From JACPUW01 sp049115495 (GTDB lineage Bacteria; Bacteroidota; Bacteroidia; CAILMK01; JACPUW01): a stretch of 64,000 bases of DNA. The stretch covers positions 124,001-188,000 of the forward strand of contig JAGDZV010000001.1 in NCBI GenBank assembly GCA_049115495.1. Direction: 5' to 3'. Positions 26,229-35,475 of this stretch are shown one piece after another. The translations under genes and the position numbers were made by a program. The stretch's first letter is position 1; the number at the start of each line of letters is the position of its first letter. The notes beneath the pieces were generated by a model. That model was not told the DNA's origin and made no database searches. It saw only the letters and a program-made list of their open reading frames with translations.

Positions 26229-28700
26229 CTACTCAAAAGACAAAGCCATTTTAGCTATCCTATCTTCAAGTTTTTCAGAAGTTATTTTGCCTCTGAGCCT
26301 ATCTACCATTATCGGAAAAGCAAAAGGAGTAGGCTGTGTTGGACGAGTTACAACAATTTCTTGAATGGCAATTCTCTCCAATGCTTTGCGCATTCTGTGT
26401 TCTTCAAGCTGAAAAGTCATCACTTCGTCATATGCTTGAGTCAATAGCAAATTGTCTGGTTCGTGGTCTGCAAACACATCAAAAAACAATTGAGCAGAGC
26501 TCTGGATATGCTTTTCTTTTTGCTGCTTACCCGGAAAACCTTTAAATACTAAACCTGATATAGAAGCAATATCTCTGAACTTATGTCTGGCAATCTCAAC
26601 TGAATTCACACTGCTCATAATATCTTCAGTTAAATGCTCTGCGCTCAACAGGTTATTATCCAAAATTTCTTCAATATCAATTGGAGAATCTGAAAGTAAC
26701 TCAAAGCCATAATCGTTCATGGCAATTGAGAATGTAATTGGCCTTAAGAGCGAAATTCTGTACGCTAAAAGTGAAGCCAAACCTTCATTTACAAAGCGCC
26801 CTTCAAAAGGATAAGCCAATAAATGATGGCCTTCTTTACTTATAAAGCATTCAATCAAAAACTGATCTTTAGTGGGTACTATAGATTCTTCTTTTTGACT
26901 CTCAAAAAGTGGTTTTAGAAAATCAACTTCCTTTTCTTTTTTATGATTGGTTTGAGATTCAAAAAGTTGATTGCGCAATACTTCTGACATTTGGGCTGAG
27001 AGCGGCATTCTACCACCGCCCCAACTCGGCACAATGGCTTTTTTCTTTTTACTCGGTTTTACCTGAACAGTCATTTCTTTTACCCGAATAAACTCAAGTG
27101 TTAAACCCGCCATTACAAACACATCGCCTGGCAGCAGTCTTGTAATAAAACGCTCTTCAATAGTGCCAATAAACTTACCGTCCTGATAACGAACAGCCAA
27201 CTCAGCATCACTAACTATGGTACCTATAGATAATCTATGACGCATGGCCACTCTCCTATTTATCACCTTAAAAACGCCTTCTTCTACAATTACCTTATGA
27301 AACTCATCATAAGCGTTTAGGCTCTCACCGCCACTTGTAATAAAGTTTAAACACCAATTCCATTCATCATCGTCAATTGAATTAAATGAGAACGTGGATT
27401 GAATTTCAGGTAAAATATCTTGTGGTTTAAAACCATCAGACACTGCCAACGTAACCAAATATTGAATAAGCACATCAAAAGAGCGGATGTAGGGCATTCT
27501 ATCTTCAACAAAACCCGCCTTTGCAGCTACACGTAGTGCAGCACCTTCTACGAGCTCAAGAGAATGCGTTGGCAAGAAATAAATTCTACTTTTTGCGCCA
27601 GGTTGGTGGCCGCTTCTGCCTGCTCTTTGTAAAAATCGCGCTACTCCTTTAGGGCTACCTACTTGAATAATAGTTTCAACGGGTCTAAAATCAACTCCTA
27701 AATCAAGGCTTGATGTACAAACCACTACTTTCAACAAACCTTCGTGAAGGGAATCTTCAACCCAATCTCTTAGTTCGCGGCTCATACTACCATGGTGCAT
27801 GGCCATTATCCCTGCGAATTGTGGTGCCGCCTCTAATAGCTTCTGATACCAAATTTCAGTTTGAGAACGGGTATTTGTAAAAATCAATGTGGTTTTGCTG
27901 CTATCTAAAATCGGCAACAGCTGATCGAGCATTTTAACGCCCAAATGGCCAGCCCAAGGTAAGGTTTCTACATCTTTTGGAAAGATGGATTCTACGTCGA
28001 TCTCTTTTTTAATATCCGATTTTATAAAGGCCCAATCTTTTTCAACATCACTGCCAAAAAGTATTTCTGCTGCCTGATCCATGTTTCCAATGGTGGCAGA
28101 GATTCCCCAAATTTTCATTTGTGGACAAATGGTTTTAAGCCTCGAAAGCGCCAATTCCATTTGAACTCCACGTTTTGAGCCAACCAACTCGTGCCACTCA
28201 TCACAGACAACAGCTCTTACATTCTTAAACAAATCAGGATATTTCTTACTTGCCAACATTAAATGCAGGCTCTCAGGAGTGGTAATCAAAACATCTGGAG
28301 GGCTTTTCTTTATTGCCGCTCTATCTTTTGTGCTTGTATCGCCCGTTCTTTTACCAATGCGCCATTGCACGCCCAAACCATCAATTGCTCTTTGGCCTGA
28401 AAGCTCAATTTCTTTCGCCAAAGCACGGATTGGGGTAATCCAAATAATCTTGAGTTTTGAGTTTGAAGATTCGAGTTTAAAGTCCTTTAAACCTTGAACT
28501 TTTGACCTTAAACTTTGCGAAGCCAACTCTTCCAAAAGTGCTGCTACAAATACCGAATAGGTTTTTCCGCTGCCTGTTGGTGCATTTACCAATCCGTTTT
28601 TACCCGACAAATAGGCTTCCCAAGCTTCTAATTGAAACTTCTGTGGATTCCAGCCTAGTGATTTGAACCATTTTTTTGCGGGTTGGAAATGTATAGACAA
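26229..28700 (-). CDS. Ligase-associated DEXH-box DNA helicase (Lhr family)
   Basis: 823 residues, a superfamily 2 helicase of the Lhr type. Walker A is APTGSGKT at 40-47 and the DEXH box is DEWH at 167-170; SATIGN (motif III) and ARFLQRAGRSGH (motif VI) follow. The C-terminal part contains the Lhr winged-helix/beta-sheet module, with SWGGGRMPLS typical of the ligase-associated subgroup. It should translocate on DNA in a repair pathway together with PdeM. It starts 3 nt after the 1467-residue helicase gene, so two large helicases are made from one transcript. Confidence 0.9.
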   Translation of the reverse strand: MSIHFQPAKKWFKSLGWNPQKFQLEAWEAYLSGKNGLVNAPTGSGKTYSVFVAALLEELASQSLRSKVQGLKDFKLESSNSKLKIIWITPIRALAKEIELSGQRAIDGLGVQWRIGKRTGDTSTKDRAAIKKSPPDVLITTPESLHLMLASKKYPDLFKNVRAVVCDEWHELVGSKRGVQMELALSRLKTICPQMKIWGISATIGNMDQAAEILFGSDVEKDWAFIKSDIKKEIDVESIFPKDVETLPWAGHLGVKMLDQLLPILDSSKTTLIFTNTRSQTEIWYQKLLEAAPQFAGIMAMHHGSMSRELRDWVEDSLHEGLLKVVVCTSSLDLGVDFRPVETIIQVGSPKGVARFLQRAGRSGHQPGAKSRIYFLPTHSLELVEGAALRVAAKAGFVEDRMPYIRSFDVLIQYLVTLAVSDGFKPQDILPEIQSTFSFNSIDDDEWNWCLNFITSGGESLNAYDEFHKVIVEEGVFKVINRRVAMRHRLSIGTIVSDAELAVRYQDGKFIGTIEERFITRLLPGDVFVMAGLTLEFIRVKEMTVQVKPSKKKKAIVPSWGGGRMPLSAQMSEVLRNQLFESQTNHKKEKEVDFLKPLFESQKEESIVPTKDQFLIECFISKEGHHLLAYPFEGRFVNEGLASLLAYRISLLRPITFSIAMNDYGFELLSDSPIDIEEILDNNLLSAEHLTEDIMSSVNSVEIARHKFRDIASISGLVFKGFPGKQQKEKHIQSSAQLFFDVFADHEPDNLLLTQAYDEVMTFQLEEHRMRKALERIAIQEIVVTRPTQPTPFAFPIMVDRLRGKITSEKLEDRIAKMALSFE

Positions 28701-28703
28701 AGG

Positions 28704-31700
28704 CTAATTACTTTTATTTTTCAGCGCCATTTCCTGAGTACTCACTTTTTCCACTTCAAAGCCCCTATTCTCTAGTACTCTTTTGGCCACAAAAAACTCT
28801 TGCCATGTATTTGGTTTATCAGATTCTAGCTCTTTAATTACAGATGTTTCTGCTCCGCCAACTAGCGTTTGAAAATACTGTTGATCTTTATTATTTGCAA
28901 CATATATCGATCTATGGCTTTCCTCTTCTTTGAAAAACGTAGCTAAGCTTTGCAAGCTCTTTTTATCACTTTCTTCCTTAAAATAGTGTGACCGACTCAT
29001 CAATTTTAAAATGTCCTGAGTTTGCTCAAAATTTTCAATTTCAACTGCCTTTGCGTATTTCAAAAACTGCTTCAGCGTCCAAATTCCTACATTATTATCA
29101 TTGGTAATATCTTTTGGGTCAAATGAATGGAAAACCTGTATTTGAGCTTTAGCTCTTGAAAAAAGCACATTTAACCGTCTGTCGCCGCCTTCTCTCATTA
29201 TTGGCCCAAAATTCTGTCTAAACTTACCTTCTGCATCAAACCCGTAACCAATTGAGATTAAGACAATATCTCTTTCTTCTCCCTGCATGTTTTCTAGGTT
29301 TTTCACCAGCAAACCTTCAAAAGCTCCGCGTTCAAAACGTGCTTCTTCTCGCTCCATTAACTGATTAAAGGCAGCATTTGTTTTTCGCTTATCGGCAAGG
29401 GCCAATTCAACGGCTTCAAGCTGTGCTTCAGACAAAGTAATGATTGCAAAGCTTGATTTTCGGTCATTTTTTAGAAGCTCGACAAAATGGTTGACCAAGC
29501 TCTCGGCCTCTATTTGGTTTTGCCTGTTTTCGTAACTCCCCTTTATTCTTATTGACTTTAAAGCCGGCTTTGGCGCATTAAATGAAGGAAATACCTTAAG
29601 GCTATTTTGATAAAATGCCGCGTTTGAGAACTGAATAAGTTCTTGACTCATAGACCGATAATGCCAATTAAGCTGCTGACTTTTAAAAGCAGCTTTGGCA
29701 GCCATAAGAAACGAAGAGAACTTTAGATTGTCTGCTGTTTCGGCTTTTATGTCATTTGATCTAAAAAAATCAGTGGGTGGTAATTGCTCGCTATCACCTA
29801 CCACCACTACCCTCTTGGCCCGGTGCACAATCGGCAGTACTTCTTCTACCCGTAGTTGGCTCGCTTCATCAAAAACAACGATATCGAAAAGCTCTTTCTC
29901 GCATGGAAAAGTCTCGGCAACGGCTGTTGGCGACATGAGATAGAGTGGTTTTAACACGTCAAGGGCATTTTTAGCATCAGAATGAACCAGCTCCCTCAAG
30001 GTCTTGTGTGCACGCTCTTTATCAATCTCGTTCCTGAGAATTCTTATACCCTTTTTAAAGGCCCATTTCTCTTGCTTTTCATCATTTTGCAATTTGACTG
30101 CTGGGGTTTCTGACAGCTGAATTAATCGCTGAAAAGCCAATACATGCAAATCCAAAAGCTTCCAAGAGTTCCACTTGAGCCACTCATCATATTCTAGATT
30201 CAGCTTATCAAATAACTGATTTAGCTTTTTTGAATTATAGGTTTCTAAATCTGGGCTAGCCAAAAAAGCTCGGTTTAACTCTCGCTTTACCGCTGCTTTT
30301 TCCAATGCTAAAATTGGAATCACCGCCTTATCAAGGCAGTATTTTATGTTGGGTTTAAGTCCATTATATAGCTTTACTGATTGTTCAGCTTCAATACTAA
30401 AAGTCCAACCTTTTAGCTTATTAAGATCATTTTCAAATTCCGATAGCGTTGATGACCTAAAATCAGTGTTCAAAACAAAAGCAGCTGATTCCAATTGACT
30501 AAATGCATCATCACATTGCAAAAACTCTCTCAATAATGCATCAGGGAAACGTTTCTGATTGAGCAGATCATAAAAGCCCACCAAATGGTATTGCATTCGA
30601 TCGCTCAGATCTTGCAATAGCGATACTTGTTCAATGAAATGATCAGGATCTGAAGCCTTAAACTGACTCTGAAACTTCGCTTTGAGCTCTGATAGCTGAA
30701 TTTCGTTTTTCTGCTCGTGAATGGCGTTTTTTAAAATGGTCTTAACGTCTTCAACAAACCATTCATTTTCAGCAACTAAGACATTTACAAACTCTTTTAG
30801 TTCAATTGAATTTGGATTCTCTTCACATTTTAGCAAAGCACTTTCAAGTTCACGAAGACTCACTTCTTCAAGATTCGCCTTGCCTGTTTTCACTTTACGT
30901 TTTTCAATTAAAGCTTGCTTGGCAAAATATTGATCTCTTAGTTTTTCAAAGCTTTTTTTAACCGGGTTGTCATCTAAAATAAGCTTTACCAAATTTCTTT
31001 CTAAAAGCCATTTCACGCTTTTGGCTAAGCTTCTTATTTGTAGCAAATCACCAATACTAAGATTTACTTCGAGCTTTCTATTCAATGGTCTCAGCAGTTT
31101 TACAGCTTCAATCGCATTTTCTAAAGACTGTGTTAAAAGTGTTTTTGGATTATCGGAAAGTGAAATAGTTCTTGCATCAAATTTTGAAAATTGATTTTCA
31201 TTCCAAATAAGATTACATCGACCTTTTTGAAGTAATGAGTTGATTTGTACTATCACTTCCTTTTGCGCTAGCCAATCGCCGAGATCTGGCACCCATTCTT
31301 CTTCAAATTCAATCTTTGTAGGCTCATCAATTAAAAAAAGCTCGTTCAATGAAAAGCCGTTCAATCTATTTCTCACCGTTTGATAATACTTATCAATAGT
31401 CTCAAAAGCTTCTTCAAGATTCCAAGAAGCAAGGTTTTTACCCAGGTTAGCATCTCGTTCTAAGGGTTGATTCAACCAATTGTAAGCTTTTGCAATTGAC
31501 TGAATTACATCTTTCTTCTCTTTTTTAGAATTGTGCACCAACAAGGCCAAATCACCAATTCCGGCTTTATCAATTCGATTATAAACTACATCAAGAGCGG
31601 CCCTTTTTTCTGATACAAATAGTACTTTTTCATCTTTGACTAAAGCCTGAGCAAGCACGTTGGCAATGGTTTGCGATTTACCTGTTCCTGGTGGTCCTTC

Positions 31701-33107
31701 AATTACCAATGAGTCTGTTTTGGTCAATACCAAGGCTTCTTCTTGACTCGGATCGGCGGGTAACACAAAATGCTCGTTCCATCTTAGCTCCGATGACTCG
31801 CTTTTGGGTGTAGCGCTTTTTTCAAAACCCAATAATTGAAGATTCAATTCATTTGCTTCTTGTTGTACAAGGCTTTCGTAATCTGATGCAATTGAAATAT
31901 TATGATAATTGAAAATACCTAAAATCGGCTTTTCTTCAATTGACAGAATTTTGGCCCCTTGCGCTTCTAACTCTTTTATTACCTCTTCAATTAACTCATG
32001 TACAGCACTTACAGAAACAGTTTTTGGAAATGTGAAATTGAATTGCTCTTTGAAATAAATTCTGAGCATTTCATTAACCTGAAGTAAATCAGAATCAGGC
32101 TTTAGACTGTAATTCGTTTTAAATTCTTTAGAATATTGAAGGCTTGTATTTGAAATTAAAAATGGGCTTTGCAACTCCTCTCCTTCATTTTTCCAATTTA
32201 AAAAATGCGTAATCAAGAGCAGACCGTCTTCACCTTTCTCCCGCAGCAATTGGTTTTGTTTTCGCCTTAAGTGATGAAGCTTATTAAGGGTTGAGTCATT
32301 GCTTTCATTATTAAACTGCCAAGTAACACCTTTTGAAAACAGCTCAACTAATTCACTATCCACTCTTAAATGCTGACTATTCTCTTTGAATGAAAAAAGT
32401 GAATTTCTACCTGAAAAGTCAAGTAAAGATGCCTTAAAAGCCTTGAGTACATTTTGATATGATGAACCTTCCTTATTTCGATCTTCCGCCAAATCACTGT
32501 TTATGCTTTCAAGCTCATCAACGACTTTGTCAATTGAAATCCGCTTTGACGGTTGCGGAACTAGGCAGGCTTTAGCAACTTTTTGAAGCCTGATATCTAT
32601 CCATTTGAAATTTGGCTTTGTATTAGTAATCAATTCCCTGAGTTCTTCAATATCATATCTATTGCAATCGGAGAATAATTCAGCTAATAAAAGTCCAAGT
32701 TGATAAACATTGCTCCTTGCATCAAAATGACCTAAGGAACTTTCTGGAGCTTTCTCAGAGTTAGTTACTACAAGTTTTTGGTTGAAAACGTTACCTAATC
32801 GCTCAAAACCATCTTTTGTTTCTGATGTAGCTTTATAATTAACAATGGTTTTTTCTGCCTTTATTAAGCCGGCAAAATTAACTTCAGGACGTTCTAAAGC
32901 GGATGAGTTGAATTTTAGCCGTTGTTTAGAGCTAATACTTAAATCTCTCCAACCGGTAAATACAAAACCTTCAAGATGTTTTTGCCTAAGCCATTTGGCA
33001 AAATCAAGTAAGGAAGAGAGCAGGGCTTTGTTATTTCTATCGCTCCACGAGCATTCTCCTAGAAATTCACTTATGCTTTGCGTTTTTCTTCCAAATACTG
33101 TTTTCAC
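28704..33107 (-). CDS. Superfamily 1 (COG1112-type) helicase with an N-terminal kinase-C-lobe-like domain
   Basis: 1467 residues, GTG start overlapping the upstream TAG by 1 nt. Residues about 30-200 look like a degenerate protein-kinase C-lobe: a helix before the loop where HRD should be (here GWRDLSIS), then DARSNVYQLGLLLAELF (129-145, subdomain IX-like) and ACLVPQPSKRIS (180-191, subdomain XI-like). VAIK, HRD and DFG are absent, so catalysis is unlikely. From about 225, LLDFSGRNSLFSF resembles the DUF4011 region. Walker A GPPGTGKS is at 471-478, Walker B VVFDEASQ at 1077-1084, GDSEQLPPT at 1104-1112, then a UvrD/AAA_12-type C-terminal core (RRLNVLFSRAK). A long helical insertion separates motifs I and II. 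Relatives act on RNA or DNA, some in phage defence. Confidence 0.85.
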   Translation of the reverse strand: MKTVFGRKTQSISEFLGECSWSDRNNKALLSSLLDFAKWLRQKHLEGFVFTGWRDLSISSKQRLKFNSSALERPEVNFAGLIKAEKTIVNYKATSETKDGFERLGNVFNQKLVVTNSEKAPESSLGHFDARSNVYQLGLLLAELFSDCNRYDIEELRELITNTKPNFKWIDIRLQKVAKACLVPQPSKRISIDKVVDELESINSDLAEDRNKEGSSYQNVLKAFKASLLDFSGRNSLFSFKENSQHLRVDSELVELFSKGVTWQFNNESNDSTLNKLHHLRRKQNQLLREKGEDGLLLITHFLNWKNEGEELQSPFLISNTSLQYSKEFKTNYSLKPDSDLLQVNEMLRIYFKEQFNFTFPKTVSVSAVHELIEEVIKELEAQGAKILSIEEKPILGIFNYHNISIASDYESLVQQEANELNLQLLGFEKSATPKSESSELRWNEHFVLPADPSQEEALVLTKTDSLVIEGPPGTGKSQTIANVLAQALVKDEKVLFVSEKRAALDVVYNRIDKAGIGDLALLVHNSKKEKKDVIQSIAKAYNWLNQPLERDANLGKNLASWNLEEAFETIDKYYQTVRNRLNGFSLNELFLIDEPTKIEFEEEWVPDLGDWLAQKEVIVQINSLLQKGRCNLIWNENQFSKFDARTISLSDNPKTLLTQSLENAIEAVKLLRPLNRKLEVNLSIGDLLQIRSLAKSVKWLLERNLVKLILDDNPVKKSFEKLRDQYFAKQALIEKRKVKTGKANLEEVSLRELESALLKCEENPNSIELKEFVNVLVAENEWFVEDVKTILKNAIHEQKNEIQLSELKAKFQSQFKASDPDHFIEQVSLLQDLSDRMQYHLVGFYDLLNQKRFPDALLREFLQCDDAFSQLESAAFVLNTDFRSSTLSEFENDLNKLKGWTFSIEAEQSVKLYNGLKPNIKYCLDKAVIPILALEKAAVKRELNRAFLASPDLETYNSKKLNQLFDKLNLEYDEWLKWNSWKLLDLHVLAFQRLIQLSETPAVKLQNDEKQEKWAFKKGIRILRNEIDKERAHKTLRELVHSDAKNALDVLKPLYLMSPTAVAETFPCEKELFDIVVFDEASQLRVEEVLPIVHRAKRVVVVGDSEQLPPTDFFRSNDIKAETADNLKFSSFLMAAKAAFKSQQLNWHYRSMSQELIQFSNAAFYQNSLKVFPSFNAPKPALKSIRIKGSYENRQNQIEAESLVNHFVELLKNDRKSSFAIITLSEAQLEAVELALADKRKTNAAFNQLMEREEARFERGAFEGLLVKNLENMQGEERDIVLISIGYGFDAEGKFRQNFGPIMREGGDRRLNVLFSRAKAQIQVFHSFDPKDITNDNNVGIWTLKQFLKYAKAVEIENFEQTQDILKLMSRSHYFKEESDKKSLQSLATFFKEEESHRSIYVANNKDQQYFQTLVGGAETSVIKELESDKPNTWQEFFVAKRVLENRGFEVEKVSTQEMALKNKSN

Positions 33108-34309
33108 TATTCTTCATCGGGCTTATCGGCCCATATCAAATTTCCGTTTAAATCGTAAAACGATTTGTAATAGCCCAATATAGCCATAAAATAATATTCT
33201 CCATCCATTGCTATATCATATTGACAGGGCACCTTTAACTCACCGGTTTTTGTGATCATCCCCCATTTTCTTGCCCCTTTACTCACCATGGCAAACCCAT
33301 TTTTGAAGTCTTCAACATCATCATACTTTGGTTCAACTATCCATTTACCGCGAGTATCAATAAACCCCCATTTTCCACCCTTTTGCACGCCGAGCATACC
33401 TTCACTATAAACACCATTTGTTTTTGTGAACTGCGGTTCAACCACCCAATTACCTTCTCGGTTTATAACGCCATAAAGATCTTGATCATTTACGTCAACC
33501 TTAACTACGGCCACATTGCTTTTAAAAGTACCTGCCCATATATAATCTTTTTCAACTGGTATTTCTCCGGTGGCATTCATATACCTTCTCCATACAATTA
33601 ATGATGGATCCATTACGCGAACTACAGCCATACCACAAGAAAATTCGCCTGAAATGGACTCTTTGGCATGCGTAACTTTTTCACCCTTTGTAGTGTAGAT
33701 CCACCAATGGCCTCCAGTTTTCACTCTTACAACGCTGTCCATAGGAATACCTACATAGTCTAACGCAAGTGGTAAAACAAATTCTCCGCTTCGGTCAATT
33801 AAACCATAAAACTTTCCAACTTTAATTCGAGCAACATTATTTACGAATAAATCGGCTTGGGTTAAGATTGGCGGAAACACCTCTTTACCCTGCTTGTTTA
33901 CATAGCCCTTAAATCCTTTTCTTTCAAAAATGGCCATTCCATTTTTGAAATCACTTACATCTTCACCTGTTATGGTAAATGCTTCTTTACCCCGTGAATC
34001 TATAAATGCCCAAACTGGTCCTTCTTTAACTCTTGCCAATCCTTCATTAAAGTCAAATGCTTCTCTAAATATGTTTGGTGTTAATAATGATCCATCAGAC
34101 TTTATGTAACCAAACAAATCTTGATGAGAAAACCTTCCAAAACCTTCTTTAAAGGGAAAAGTCTTATCAAAACGCGCAGGAATTACAACTTCTCCTTCTA
34201 GGTTTAAGTAGCCCCACTTTTCACCTTCTCTAAATGGAATTAAGCCTTTACTGGCAAAGGCTGAAAATGAAACTGTAAGTGCTATTACTAAATGTAGGAT
34301 TTTTTGCAT
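33107..34309 (-). CDS. Exported WG-repeat protein
   Basis: 400 residues with a signal peptide (about 1-19, LIALTVSFSAFA). The body holds about ten WG-type repeats of about 35 residues, for example EKWGYLNLEGEVVIPARF, GKWGFIDTRGKWIVEPKYDD and RKWGMITKTGELKVPCQYD. WG repeats form beta-propeller-like or solenoid scaffolds for protein contact; no enzyme motif is present. It lies 1 nt downstream of smpB and overlaps the helicase gene by 1 nt. An exported protein in the middle of a nucleic-acid operon is noteworthy, though co-transcription does not prove shared function. Confidence 0.82.
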   Translation of the reverse strand: MQKILHLVIALTVSFSAFASKGLIPFREGEKWGYLNLEGEVVIPARFDKTFPFKEGFGRFSHQDLFGYIKSDGSLLTPNIFREAFDFNEGLARVKEGPVWAFIDSRGKEAFTITGEDVSDFKNGMAIFERKGFKGYVNKQGKEVFPPILTQADLFVNNVARIKVGKFYGLIDRSGEFVLPLALDYVGIPMDSVVRVKTGGHWWIYTTKGEKVTHAKESISGEFSCGMAVVRVMDPSLIVWRRYMNATGEIPVEKDYIWAGTFKSNVAVVKVDVNDQDLYGVINREGNWVVEPQFTKTNGVYSEGMLGVQKGGKWGFIDTRGKWIVEPKYDDVEDFKNGFAMVSKGARKWGMITKTGELKVPCQYDIAMDGEYYFMAILGYYKSFYDLNGNLIWADKPDEE

Positions 34310-34310
34310 G

Positions 34311-34760
34311 CTAATAATCTATCTTTTTAAGCTGCTTTTTAAGGTCTTTTTGTTTAATACTTTCTCTTTTGTCATAAACTTTTTTACCCTTTGCTACGGC
34401 AATTTCAAGCTTAGCAAAGCCCCTTTCGCTAAAAAACAGCCTAAATGGCACAATAGTGAGACCTTTCTCTTTTACGCGCTTTTCAATTTTTTTTATCTCT
34501 TGTTTTTTCAACAATAACTTCCTTACCCTTAAGGGTTCATGGTTATAAATATTGCCTTGCTTGTATGGTGAAATCTGCATGCTTCTTAAATTCATTTGAC
34601 CTTTGTCAATAGTGCAAAATGAATCTCCAAAATTTACGTTACCAGCGCGCAATGATTTCACTTCGGTTCCCGTAAGGCTCATGCCGGCAATAAACTTCTC
34701 AACAAATTCATATTCGTAAGAGGCCTTTTTGTTTTTCGCAATTGTTTTCTCGGTCGCCAT
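34311..34760 (-). CDS. smpB: SsrA-binding protein SmpB
   Basis: 149 residues, the standard length. NKKASYEYEFVEKFIAGMSL, TGTEVKSLRAGNVNFGDSF and the basic, lysine-rich C-terminal tail (KRESIKQKDLKKQLKK) are SmpB hallmarks. It binds tmRNA and delivers it to stalled ribosomes in trans-translation. The tmRNA gene itself is not visible in the window. Its start overlaps the thioesterase stop by 1 nt. Confidence 0.95.
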   Translation of the reverse strand: MATEKTIAKNKKASYEYEFVEKFIAGMSLTGTEVKSLRAGNVNFGDSFCTIDKGQMNLRSMQISPYKQGNIYNHEPLRVRKLLLKKQEIKKIEKRVKEKGLTIVPFRLFFSERGFAKLEIAVAKGKKVYDKRESIKQKDLKKQLKKIDY

Positions 34761-35152
34761 TATTTCAAACTATCAAATAATTGTTCAATTCTTTCTTTCT
34801 TCAAAATCTTTTGGCCTTGCTCGCCTTCGGCAATTATTCTGTTACCAACATATGCTCTAAACTTACATATCACGTTGTTTCTAACTACTTCGGTAAGAAT
34901 AGCTTCAAATCTAACTTTAGAGCCAAGTAAAGCAGGGCTTCTGTGCGATATATTAAGAAAAGTTCCTATGCCTTGTTCATCATTTTCTTTCATTTCAAGC
35001 ACAAAAAGGCGACAGCACCATTCTGCGTCTCTGCCAACGGCAAAAGTTGAATAAACATTATGAACCTTTCCTGTTCTAAACGTTGCAAGATCTTCTTTGC
35101 TTACAGTATGAAAGTGTTCTTTAATGTCACCTATTTTAAAAGGAATAATCAT
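34760..35152 (-). CDS. Hotdog-fold thioesterase (FlK-like)
   Basis: 130 residues, a single hotdog domain. The run GIGTFLNISHRSPALLGSKV resembles the 'TxxxxNxxHxxxxxxGxxV' core of fluoroacetyl-CoA thioesterase FlK and relatives, with FRAYVGNRIIAEGEQGQKI as the last strands. It probably hydrolyses an acyl-CoA; the substrate is unknown. It is the first gene of the long minus-strand run ending at 24879. A -7 element TACTTTTG (35202-35209) lies about 50 nt upstream. Confidence 0.65.
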   Translation of the reverse strand: MIIPFKIGDIKEHFHTVSKEDLATFRTGKVHNVYSTFAVGRDAEWCCRLFVLEMKENDEQGIGTFLNISHRSPALLGSKVRFEAILTEVVRNNVICKFRAYVGNRIIAEGEQGQKILKKERIEQLFDSLK

Positions 35153-35288
35153 TAATAAACAGAAAATGGTTCTTACAATGAATACTTTTCTTATAAGCTC
35201 ACAAAAGTATGCACCAATAACATGCTGAAAAGCGTAAATGCAATTTTTGGAATGTTAAATACGTTTATCTCTTTAAGACAGATTTTAA

Positions 35289-35296
35289 TACTTTTG
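35289..35296 (+). promoter_or_regulatory. Candidate -7 element (TACTTTTG) for the small lipoprotein gene
   Basis: Exact TAnnTTTG, ending 20 nt before the ATG at 35317; no convincing -33 box at the usual spacing. It lies in the 164-nt divergent gap 35153-35316, which holds nothing else except the opposing TACTTTTG at 35202-35209. Confidence 0.35.
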
Positions 35297-35316
35297 AAAA
35301 CCAACAATCATTTAAC

Positions 35317-35460
35317 ATGAAAGCATTACGAGTATTCTTCGCCTTAGCAGCAGTTTTGTTTATTACAAGCGCTTGTAATAGAGTAAAATGTCCAACTGAC
35401 ACTTTCAGCAAAGCTGAAATTGAAAATCAAAACAAAGAATTATTAGAAGCTAACCACTAG
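35317..35460 (+). CDS. Small lipoprotein of 47 residues
   Basis: An ATG at 35317 opens a 47-codon frame ending in TAG at 35458-35460. The product starts MKALRVFFALAAVLFITSAC, a clean lipoprotein signal with the lipobox ending in C20, followed by a short charged tail (CPTDTFSKAEIENQNKELL...). A -7 promoter element lies 20 nt before it, which supports a real gene. A short lipoprotein like this would be anchored in the inner or outer membrane. I recognise no family. Confidence 0.7.
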   Translation: MKALRVFFALAAVLFITSACNRVKCPTDTFSKAEIENQNKELLEANH

Positions 35461-35475
35461 AATTAGCTTAATGTA

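Noticed and set aside
28704..33107. Complete Mokosh defence system
   Set aside because: The helicase resembles MkoA in layout, but no PLD-family nuclease gene lies in the adjacent genes and the kinase part appears catalytically dead.
32845..33183. 112-codon open frame antisense to the SF1 helicase start
   Set aside because: Opposite strand of a strongly supported gene; no motif and no start context.
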